DNA from: Gammaproteobacteria bacterium
Lineage (GTDB): Bacteria > Pseudomonadota > Gammaproteobacteria > GCA-001735895
Assembly: GCA_009937625.1 (NCBI GenBank)
Contig: JAACFA010000004.1
Location: 1-34,707, forward strand
Direction: 5' to 3'
DNA: 34,707 nucleotides
Under the pieces are notes generated by a model, which did not search any database, had not been told where the DNA came from, and saw only the letters and a program-made list of their open reading frames with translations. Every line of letters begins with the position of its first letter. Within the stretch, counting starts at the first letter, position 1. Below, piece after piece: positions 1 to 7,699 of the stretch. The translations under genes were made by a program, and so were the position numbers.

Positions 1-2
1 AC

Positions 3-122
3 GTCATGATGTGCGGCAGCTCGGCCATGATTACCGACGTTAGCGCCGAGTTGATTTCCCGCGACATGAAAAAACATCGGCGCCGCGATCCCGGTCATTT
101 CACTACCGAGAAATATCACTAG
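3..122 (+). CDS. C-terminal end of a ferredoxin--NADP(+) reductase-like protein (partial, truncated by window start)
   Basis: Frame 3 reads VMMCGSSAMITDVSAELISRDMKKHRRRDPGHFTTEKYH*; the VM.CG...M pattern and the RRxPGHxTxExY C-terminus resemble FNR (Fpr) proteins. Confidence 0.6.
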   Translation, partial: VMMCGSSAMITDVSAELISRDMKKHRRRDPGHFTTEKYH

Positions 123-165
123 TCAGAGTCCTCGAGCCAGCTTTGTCGGGCAGGCTCCGGGGTAT

Positions 166-801
166 TTACCGGGCGCGTAACAAATCGATCAGCGACAGCG
201 TCATACGCGCGGTCGCGCCCCACAGCATCTCGCCATCGTAAAGGTCGTAGTAAACAATCGGCCACGGCCGCCGGGATTCCGGGTGCCGGCGCTCCTCGGT
301 GCGGTAATTGGATTCGTGCGCCAGCCAGTTGAGCGGAATCGTAAACGCGCGCGCGACTTCGACCTCGTCCAGCGTCAACTCGTACGGCCAGGGCACGACG
401 CCGACGTAGGGGCGCACCTGGAACTCGCTGATGGTGTGATGATGATTGATATGCCCCAGCACTTCGATGTCGTTCGCGGCAATGCCTACCTCTTCCTCGG
501 TCTCGCGCAGCGCCGTAGTCAGTAGCGAGTCGTCGCTGGCTTCCCGTTTACCCCCGGCAAAAGCGACCTGGCCGCTGTGGCGGTCCCCCTCGCAGTGCGC
601 GCGCCGAATGTAGAGGATATGCCAGGCTTCCTCGATGCGCAGGAAGGGCATCAGTACCGCGGCCTCGCGGGCCGAATCGCTCAGCATTTCCGGGGGTACA
701 TCATAGGTCCTGCCGCCCTGGGCATGCAGCCGGTCGCGAATTTCATCGGCGCTGAGCTGGTCGAGATCAGGCACGTCTGTTTTTAGTTTCCCGCCGTGCA
801 C
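166..801 (-). CDS. NUDIX hydrolase, CoA pyrophosphatase (NudL-like)
   Basis: HSGQVAFAGGKREASDDSLLTTALRETEEEVG matches the CoA-pyrophosphatase-type Nudix box. The longer ORF (to 894) overlaps the DUF1289 gene, so a GTG start near 801 (or 774) is more likely. Confidence 0.85.
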   Translation of the reverse strand: MHGGKLKTDVPDLDQLSADEIRDRLHAQGGRTYDVPPEMLSDSAREAAVLMPFLRIEEAWHILYIRRAHCEGDRHSGQVAFAGGKREASDDSLLTTALRETEEEVGIAANDIEVLGHINHHHTISEFQVRPYVGVVPWPYELTLDEVEVARAFTIPLNWLAHESNYRTEERRHPESRRPWPIVYYDLYDGEMLWGATARMTLSLIDLLRAR

Positions 802-970
802 TAGCCTGCAACAGAATTGCGCGGCGCTGCTCATTGTCGGCACCACCCCAGGCACAGATCTCATCGATGCTGCGATAACAGCCCACGCAAACATCGTCGC
901 TATCCAGCGTGCATTTGCGCACGCAGGGCGACTCGACGCGCAACGCGTGGTTAATATCCGAAGTCGCCAT
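767..970 (-). CDS. DUF1289 family small Cys-rich protein
   Basis: 67 aa with SPCVRKCTLDSDDVCVGCYRSIDEICAW, the typical DUF1289 cysteine pattern. Confidence 0.85.
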   Translation of the reverse strand: MATSDINHALRVESPCVRKCTLDSDDVCVGCYRSIDEICAWGGADNEQRRAILLQASARRETKNRRA

Positions 971-1850
971 GATCGAATTCCGGGTGACTCTTGAAGTACT
1001 CGATCGATTGATCGATTTGCTGCAACAGGCGCTGCTTATCCTTGCCGAGCACAGCTTTCAGCACCATGTGATTGGATGCATGATCGCTACGGAAAATGGT
1101 GTTTTCGAGCTGCAGTGCGCCGATAAAGGTTTTCATTTCCTGGCACAACCCCACCGTATCGAGTTCCTCGAAACGGTTATCGAACCCCGCCTCGAACCGC
1201 TCGCGTCCCTTGTAAAATGTCAGCACCAGCGTTGCGAGGTAATCGGGTTGCGTCTCGTTCGCCAGGCGCGCCGACGCCAGCGCGTGTTGCCGGCTCAATG
1301 CCCTACCGCCGAGACCGTTCAGTATCATCACCGAGGTCTTGATGCCGGCCGCCCGGGCGCGCAGCAGCGCCTCCGCGGTAGTCGCGTGGGTCTCGCCCTT
1401 GTCGATCTTTTGTAAAACCTCGTCGTCACCGCTTTCGGCACCCACGTAAACGATCTTCAGCCCCAACGCCGCGAGTTCGGCCAGATCGTCGTCACTCTTG
1501 CGCTTCAGGTTTGCCGGCAGGCAGTAGGACGAGACCCGGTTCACCGTCGGCAGCGAGATCCTGATTTCCTCGAGAATGTTGCGCAGGCGCCGCATCGGTA
1601 ACACCAGCGCATCGCCATCGGCGAGAAATACGCGGCGCGGCGTCAAACCCTGTTCGGCGCAGTTGCGGATTTCGGCCAGCACTTCCGATTCAGGTCGCGC
1701 CCTGAATTTCTTTTGCGGATCGGTGTACATTTCACAGTAGCTGCAGCGGTTCCAGCTACAGCCGTTGGTGACCTGGAAAATGAGCGATCGCGCCTCGCTC
1801 GGCGGGCGAAACAGCGGCTCGATATATTGCGCGGGGAGTTGTCGAAACAT
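951..1850 (-). CDS. Radical SAM family protein
   Basis: NGCSWNRCSYCEMY cluster motif near the N-terminus, SAM-domain-like VYVGAESGDDEVLQKIDKGET, 299 aa. Confidence 0.85.
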   Translation of the reverse strand: MFRQLPAQYIEPLFRPPSEARSLIFQVTNGCSWNRCSYCEMYTDPQKKFRARPESEVLAEIRNCAEQGLTPRRVFLADGDALVLPMRRLRNILEEIRISLPTVNRVSSYCLPANLKRKSDDDLAELAALGLKIVYVGAESGDDEVLQKIDKGETHATTAEALLRARAAGIKTSVMILNGLGGRALSRQHALASARLANETQPDYLATLVLTFYKGRERFEAGFDNRFEELDTVGLCQEMKTFIGALQLENTIFRSDHASNHMVLKAVLGKDKQRLLQQIDQSIEYFKSHPEFDHGDFGY

Positions 1851-1957
1851 GGTAACAGAAGGCTTAAGTTATCACTGCAGCATGACACAAGTTCGACGGG
1901 CTTGCATCATACGATAAATCCTGTAGTTTTACCCCGATGCGGGTGTCGATTATCAAG

Positions 1958-2040
1958 CTCGGCCATTTTACGAGATGGACCGAGGAGCGCTCATATCGGG
2001 GGCCACGCCCCAGGCTACCCGACCCGAGTCGTGATCGGGT
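1958..2040 (+). promoter_or_regulatory. Structured 5' leader candidate upstream of the dmdA-like gene (three consecutive hairpins)
   Basis: CTCGGCCAT/ATGG-a-CCGAG (1958-1984), GGGGC-CAC-GCCCC, ACCCGA/TCGGGT (2017-2022 / 2035-2040); also contains CCGAGGAGCGCT and CCCAGGCT. Confidence 0.35.
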
Positions 2041-2070
2041 AAAAACAGGGTGCATTCAGGTAACTTCTGA

Positions 2071-2083
2071 TTTGTCAGACAAA
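2071..2083. promoter_or_regulatory. Perfect 13-nt palindrome TTTGTC-A-GACAAA, operator-like (GntR-type half sites)
   Basis: 6-1-6 inverted repeat, about 70 nt upstream of the dmdA-like start. Confidence 0.4.
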
Positions 2084-2152
2084 ACAAAAACGACTAGCAT
2101 TAGCGCGCCTTCTAGAACCAAAAAAACCTGTTAACCACGCTGGAGTCCCGTT

Positions 2153-3253
2153 TTGGCTGACAAGATCCTGAGCATATCACGGCGCACGCGCAAAACTCCG
2201 TTCACCCCACGCGTCGAGGCGGCCGGCGTCAAGGGTTACACGGTCTACAACCACATGCTGCTACCCACCTTCTTCGAGAGCAACGAGGCGGATTACTGGA
2301 GCCTGTGTCAGGACGTCCAGGTGTGGGACGTTTCCTGCGAACGGCAGATCGAGGTCTCGGGTCCGGATAGCGAGCGCCTGATCCAGTTAATGACGCCGCG
2401 CGACATCTCCAGGGCCGTCATCGGCCAGGGAATGTATGCGCCGCTGTGCGATGAACATGGCGGCCTGGTAAACGATCCGGTCTTGATAAAGTTCGCCAAA
2501 AACGACTGGTGGATTTCGATCGCAGATAGCGACGTCCGTTTATGGGCACGCGGCCTCGCGTTCGGCCTTGGCCTCGACGTCCAGATCCGGGAGGCAGCGG
2601 TCTGGCCGCTTGCGGTGCAGGGTCCGAAGGCGGAGGAACTAGTTACCCGGGTATTTGGCGACGAAGTTCCGGGTATTCGCTTCTTTCGCTCCAAAATGCT
2701 CGAGTTCCGCGGCAAGGCGATGATGGTGATGCGCTCCGGTTACAGCAAGCAGGGCGGTTTCGAAATTTATCTGAATGACCCCGACCTGGCCGAGCCGCTG
2801 TGGGACGAGCTGTTCGACAAGGGGCAGGATCTGAACGTGCGGCCCGGCGGGCCAAACCTGATCGAACGTATCGAGAGTGGCTTGCTGTCTTACGGCAATG
2901 ACATGAATTTCACGCATAACCCGTTCGAGTGCGGCCTCGACGCCTTTATCGACCTTGACGCCGAGATCGAAGCCATGAGCCTGCCCGCGCTGCGCAAGAT
3001 CCAGGGCAAGCACGTGCACCAACTGGTCGGGCTGGTATTCGACCAGCCGGTGGAGTTCGACGATTTCAAGGTAATCGCGGACGATGGCGTGGTCGGCGAC
3101 GTGCGCTCGCAAGTCTGGTCGCCGCGCTACCGGAAGTTCCTGGCGATGGCGATGATGAAGCGGGATTTCCTCGAAACCAGCCAAAGCGTAACGGTCGATG
3201 GAAAAACCGGTAAAATAGTCGACCTGCCCTTCGATTTTGACGCGATTTGCTAA
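2153..3253 (+). CDS. dmdA: DMSP demethylase-like aminomethyltransferase (DmdA / GcvT-fold)
   Basis: ISRRTRKTPFTPRVEAAGVKGYTVYNHMLLPT, NDPVLIKFAKNDWWISIADSDVRLWARGLA and PNLIERIESGLLSYGNDM resemble SAR11 DmdA as I remember it. TTG start preceded by GGAG. Confidence 0.75.
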   Translation: MADKILSISRRTRKTPFTPRVEAAGVKGYTVYNHMLLPTFFESNEADYWSLCQDVQVWDVSCERQIEVSGPDSERLIQLMTPRDISRAVIGQGMYAPLCDEHGGLVNDPVLIKFAKNDWWISIADSDVRLWARGLAFGLGLDVQIREAAVWPLAVQGPKAEELVTRVFGDEVPGIRFFRSKMLEFRGKAMMVMRSGYSKQGGFEIYLNDPDLAEPLWDELFDKGQDLNVRPGGPNLIERIESGLLSYGNDMNFTHNPFECGLDAFIDLDAEIEAMSLPALRKIQGKHVHQLVGLVFDQPVEFDDFKVIADDGVVGDVRSQVWSPRYRKFLAMAMMKRDFLETSQSVTVDGKTGKIVDLPFDFDAIC

Positions 3254-3267
3254 CCCGGGAGACCAAA

Positions 3268-4575
3268 ATGAGTCGATCTTCGTACCTCAAACCTGACACG
3301 GTGGCGCTGCATACCGGGTACGTGCCGGAGAGCGATCACGGTTCACGCGCGGTGCCAGTCTACCAGACCACGTCCTACGTATTCGAAAGCGTCAGCGACG
3401 GCTCGTCGTTGTTCAATGTCGAACAGGGTGGCCATATCTACAGCCGTATCACCAACCCCACGGTGGCGGTGCTGGAGCAGCGCATCGCCGCGCTCGAAGG
3501 CGGCAGTGGCGCGATTTGTACCGCGTCGGGCATGAGTGCACTGTTTACCGCCTTTATTACGCTGTGCTCGGCCGGCGATCACCTGATTTCGGCGACGCAA
3601 ATCTACGGCTCCACCGCGACCCTGCTGAAACACACCATCAAGCGCCTCGGTATCGAATGCAGTTTCATCCCGATCAATGACGAACAGGCGCTGCGCGACG
3701 CGATCCAGCCGAATACCAAGATGGTATTTTGCGAGTCGATCGGCAACCCGGGCCTGGAAATTGCCAATATCCCCGCAATCAGCGCGATCGCGCACGAAGC
3801 CGGGATACCGCTGGTGGTCGATGCGACCTTTGCGACGCCCACCCTGTGCCGACCGATCGATCACGGCGCCGATATCGTGGTTCACTCGGTGACCAAGTGG
3901 ATGGGTGGTCACGGTGTCGCAATCGGCGGTGCAATCGTCGACGGCGGACGCTTCGACTGGGCGCAGAGCGGCCGCTTCCCGGAGTTGACCGAGCCCTATG
4001 CGCCGTTCCACGGCATCCGCTTCTGGGAAGAGTTCGGGCCCTCGGCGCTGGCAATGAAAATGCGCGCCGAATCGATGCGCGACGTGGGCGCGGCTATGAG
4101 TCCGCACAACGCGTTTCTAATCCTGCAGGGGCTCGAAACCCTGAGCCTGCGCATGAAACAGCACGTTGCCAATGCCGCGCAGCTGCTCGCATGGCTGCAA
4201 CAGCAAGAGTCGGTAACCTGGACCAACTATCCCGACATGGAATCGAATCCCAGTCACGCGCTGGCGGCGACCCTGTTTCCGCAGGGCGCGGGGTCGATGC
4301 TGTGCTTCGGGGTGGTCGGCGGTCGCGCCGGCGGCGCGGCGTTCATCGATTCGCTGCAGCTGGCGTCCAACCTGGCCAACGTCGGGGACGCGCGCACGCT
4401 GGTGCTGCACCCCGCGAGCACGACGCATTCCCGGCTTACGGTCGACGATATGCAGGCAGCCGGTATCAGTGAAGACATGATCCGCGTCTCGGTCGGCATC
4501 GAGGATATCGCCGACATCAAGGCCGATTTCAAGCGCGGTTTCAAGGCCGCGCAGCGCGTCGCTGGAGCAGCCTGA
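3268..4575 (+). CDS. metY: O-acetylhomoserine (thiol)-lyase / Cys-Met metabolism PLP enzyme
   Basis: KPDTVALHTGY, QTTSYVFES, YSRITNPTVAVLEQRIAALEGG and PLP lysine motif VHSVTKWMGGHG. ORF track start is 3247, but ATG 3268 fits better. Confidence 0.85.
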   Translation: MSRSSYLKPDTVALHTGYVPESDHGSRAVPVYQTTSYVFESVSDGSSLFNVEQGGHIYSRITNPTVAVLEQRIAALEGGSGAICTASGMSALFTAFITLCSAGDHLISATQIYGSTATLLKHTIKRLGIECSFIPINDEQALRDAIQPNTKMVFCESIGNPGLEIANIPAISAIAHEAGIPLVVDATFATPTLCRPIDHGADIVVHSVTKWMGGHGVAIGGAIVDGGRFDWAQSGRFPELTEPYAPFHGIRFWEEFGPSALAMKMRAESMRDVGAAMSPHNAFLILQGLETLSLRMKQHVANAAQLLAWLQQQESVTWTNYPDMESNPSHALAATLFPQGAGSMLCFGVVGGRAGGAAFIDSLQLASNLANVGDARTLVLHPASTTHSRLTVDDMQAAGISEDMIRVSVGIEDIADIKADFKRGFKAAQRVAGAA

Positions 4576-5381
4576 TGTACCTCGACGTACGTGGTAACAA
4601 AACCTACGCCGCGACCGGCGGCAAGGAATTCGACAACAGCCTGCCGACCGTCATGTTCGTGCACGGCAGCGGGCTCGACCATCGCAGCTGGGCGCTGCAG
4701 ACCCGCTGGTTCGCCTATAACGGTTACTCGGTGCTGGCGCCAGACCTGCCGGGCCATAGCCTGTCTGACGGCAAGCCGCTCGAAAGTATCGAGGATATGG
4801 GCGCCTGGCTGGCTGAATTTATTCGCGCCGCCGGCGCCGACAGCGTGCACGCGGTCGGGCATTCGCAGGGCTTTCTCGACGTGCTCGAGCTGGCGCGCCA
4901 GGCGCCGGAGTTACTGAAATCGATTACTGGCGTCGGCACGGCGGGGGCGATTCCGGTCAACCCGGCATTGATCGACGCCGCCGCTAACAGCGCTGGCGCC
5001 GCCGCGGAAATGCTGTTGATGTGGGGTTTCGGCCCCGATGCCCAGTTCGGGATCAGCGCGGTGCCTGGAATGCAGCCGATTGCGATCGGGCGTCAGATCA
5101 TGGCGCGCAACCCGCTATACGAAGACCTGGTCGCCTGTAACAATTACCGCGAAGGCAGCGCGGTTGCGAAAAGCATCGACCTGCCATCGCAGTTGGTTCT
5201 GGCGCGCAAGGATTTGCTGACTCCATTCAAGGCAGGCATGGCATTTGCCGAAGAGTTAAACGCCAGCGTCACGATTATCGAACGTTACGGACATATGTTA
5301 CCCATAGAGGCCCCGCGCCAAACGCTACAAAAGCTGCGTGAACTGATCGGTGGACTCGAGCACAGCAGCGAGAGGAAATAG
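4575..5381 (+). CDS. Alpha/beta-fold hydrolase
   Basis: VMFVHGSGLDHRSWALQTRWFA and nucleophile elbow GHSQG; TGATG overlap with the upstream stop codon. Confidence 0.85.
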   Translation: MYLDVRGNKTYAATGGKEFDNSLPTVMFVHGSGLDHRSWALQTRWFAYNGYSVLAPDLPGHSLSDGKPLESIEDMGAWLAEFIRAAGADSVHAVGHSQGFLDVLELARQAPELLKSITGVGTAGAIPVNPALIDAAANSAGAAAEMLLMWGFGPDAQFGISAVPGMQPIAIGRQIMARNPLYEDLVACNNYREGSAVAKSIDLPSQLVLARKDLLTPFKAGMAFAEELNASVTIIERYGHMLPIEAPRQTLQKLRELIGGLEHSSERK

Positions 5382-5382
5382 C

Positions 5383-7686
5383 ATGAGCATTCGGAAAGTT
5401 GCCGTAATCGGCGCCGGCACCATGGGTTCGGGCATTGCCGGCCAGGTTGCCAACGCGGGTATCGAGGTCTGGCTGCTGGACCTGCCTTCCGAGGACAATC
5501 CCAATGCGCTGGCGGAACGCGGGTTACAGCGCCTGCAGGACCCGAATCAACCGGGACTAATCAGCAAGCAGGCTGAAAGCCTGATTCGTCTCGGCAACAC
5601 GCGCGACGATTTCGAACAGCTGGCCGATTGTGACTGGATCGCCGAGGCGGTGGTCGAACGGCTGGACATCAAGCAGGACCTTTACCAGCGTCTCGACACG
5701 GTCTGCAAGCCAGACGCAATCATCACGTCGAATACCTCGACCATCCCGATCCGGTTACTGGTCGAGAATATGCCGCAATCCTTTCGACGCCGTTTCGCGA
5801 TTACCCATTTTTTCAACCCGGTACGCTTCATGCGCCTGCTCGAACTGGTACGCGGTGAAGATACCGATCCCGCCATCATCGAGCTGCTGGGTGATTTCTG
5901 CGAACAACAGCTCGGCAAGGGCGTCGTACCCTGCCTCGATACCCCTGGCTTTCTCGGCAACCGCGTCGGGGTCTTCGCGATCCAGTGCGCGCTGCATGCC
6001 GCCTTCGACCTCGGGTTGACGCCGCTCGAAGCCGACGCAATCTTCGGCCGCCCGATGGGCATACCCAAGACCGGCGTTTTCGGCCTTTACGACCTGATCG
6101 GCATCGACCTGATGTCGGACGTGGTGCAAAGTCTGGTTAACATTCTGCCCGAGAGCGACGCGTTTCACGCCGAGGCGGCAAAAATCCCGTTAATGACGCA
6201 GATGATCGCCAACGGGCAGACCGGCAACAAGCAGGGCCAGGGATTTTATCGTGACAGCGAATCCGGGCGCGAAGTGCTGAGCCTCGAAACCGCGCAGTAC
6301 CAGGAGGCACCGCGGCTTAACCTGCCGCTAGCCGAACTGGCCGAGCGCGAAGGGATCAACAAGTTGCTGCAGGATGACAGCCTGCATGGTCGCTATGCCT
6401 GGCGCGTCCTGTCGCGCAGCCTGAGCTACGCGGCCTCTTTGATCCCCGAGGTCGGGGAAGACCCGGTCGGTATCGACGATGCAATGAAGCTTGGTTACAA
6501 CTGGATCAAGGGTCCGTTCGAAATGATCGACGAAATCGGCGTCGATGACTTTATCGGGCGGCTCGAAGCGGACAACATGCCGGTACCCGGGTTCCTCGCC
6601 GAGGCCGCCGGTTCCAGTTTCTACCGGGTTAGCGATGGCGAGCTTCAGGCGCGCCACTTTGGCGGCAGCTGGCACGCCATAGAACGCCCCGAGGGCGTCA
6701 TTCGATTCACCGAAAAACGGCAAACGATGCAGCCGCGCAAGCGCTGTGCCGTCGCCAGCTGGTATGACCTCGACGGTATCGCGCTGGTCGAGTTTCACAG
6801 CAAGGCGAACGCGCTCGACGCGGATTCGATGCAAATACTCGATGACGCGTTAAGCCATGTCGAACCGGATGGCATGCGCGGCCTTATCGTGCACAACGAC
6901 GCACAGCACTTTTCCTGTGGTGTCAACCTGCAGGCAGTGCGCGAGTTCTTCCGCCGCGACGACATGGACGGCCTGGATCGATTCCTGAAGGATTTCCAGG
7001 ATACCGTGCACCGCATGGAAACCGCACCGTTCCCGGTCGTGGCTGCGCCGGTCGGCATGTCGATCGGTGGCGGTTTCGAAGTCGTGCTGCACGCCAGGCA
7101 GGTCATATGTCACGCCAATTCGGTTACCGGGCTGGTCGAGTCGCTGGTCGGCGTCGTACCCGGCGGCGGCGGCTGTAAGGAAACCCTGTACCGCTGGATC
7201 GAGCTACTCCAGTGCGGCGACGATATTACCGAGGCCTGCTGGAAAGCTTTCATGAATCTCGGTTACGGCAAGACCGCCACCTCGCCGATCATCGCCAAGA
7301 AACAGGCCATGCTGCGCCCCAACGATCGCTTCGTCATCAACCGCGACCGTATCCTTGGCGAGGCGATCAAGGCGATCGACGATCCTGCCGGCCAGGTTGC
7401 ATTTGAACGCCCCGCCCTGAAGCTGCCCGGTAGACCGGTGTTCGAAGAAATGATCAAATGGCTGGAAACATCGCGTGACAAGGGCATGTTCATGCAGCAC
7501 GACGTCAACGTCGGCACCGAAATGGCCCGCATCGTCACGGGTGGCGATGTCGACCCGGGAACGGTCTGGAGCGAACAGGACTTCTACGATGCCGAGCGAC
7601 GTTCGTTTCTGAGCCTGGTTGCGACCGATGCAACGCGCGAACGCATTAACAGCATGCTCGATGCCGGGTCACCGGTACGAAACTGA
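5383..7686 (+). CDS. 3-hydroxyacyl-CoA dehydrogenase / enoyl-CoA hydratase fusion (FadN-like order)
   Basis: N-terminal Rossmann VIGAGTMGSGIAGQVANAG, THFFNPVRFMRLLELV; C-terminal crotonase fold with GGGFE and VESLVGVVPGGGG, both catalytic Glu positions retained. Confidence 0.88.
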   Translation: MSIRKVAVIGAGTMGSGIAGQVANAGIEVWLLDLPSEDNPNALAERGLQRLQDPNQPGLISKQAESLIRLGNTRDDFEQLADCDWIAEAVVERLDIKQDLYQRLDTVCKPDAIITSNTSTIPIRLLVENMPQSFRRRFAITHFFNPVRFMRLLELVRGEDTDPAIIELLGDFCEQQLGKGVVPCLDTPGFLGNRVGVFAIQCALHAAFDLGLTPLEADAIFGRPMGIPKTGVFGLYDLIGIDLMSDVVQSLVNILPESDAFHAEAAKIPLMTQMIANGQTGNKQGQGFYRDSESGREVLSLETAQYQEAPRLNLPLAELAEREGINKLLQDDSLHGRYAWRVLSRSLSYAASLIPEVGEDPVGIDDAMKLGYNWIKGPFEMIDEIGVDDFIGRLEADNMPVPGFLAEAAGSSFYRVSDGELQARHFGGSWHAIERPEGVIRFTEKRQTMQPRKRCAVASWYDLDGIALVEFHSKANALDADSMQILDDALSHVEPDGMRGLIVHNDAQHFSCGVNLQAVREFFRRDDMDGLDRFLKDFQDTVHRMETAPFPVVAAPVGMSIGGGFEVVLHARQVICHANSVTGLVESLVGVVPGGGGCKETLYRWIELLQCGDDITEACWKAFMNLGYGKTATSPIIAKKQAMLRPNDRFVINRDRILGEAIKAIDDPAGQVAFERPALKLPGRPVFEEMIKWLETSRDKGMFMQHDVNVGTEMARIVTGGDVDPGTVWSEQDFYDAERRSFLSLVATDATRERINSMLDAGSPVRN

Positions 7687-7699
7687 CACGGGTGTAAAC

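Noticed and set aside
1981-2106. Calling a bona fide SAH riboswitch upstream of the dmdA-like gene
   Set aside because: Core words match, but the 3' P1 strand and the GCGCUC pseudoknot partner are not present downstream; kept only as a structured-leader finding.
3343-4107. Antisense and alternative-frame ORFs throughout (e.g. 3343-4107, 3729-4472, 8230-8877, 22145-23071, 32453-33289)
   Set aside because: They overlap well-supported genes on the other strand or frame, are Arg/Ala/His-rich, and show no recognisable domains.
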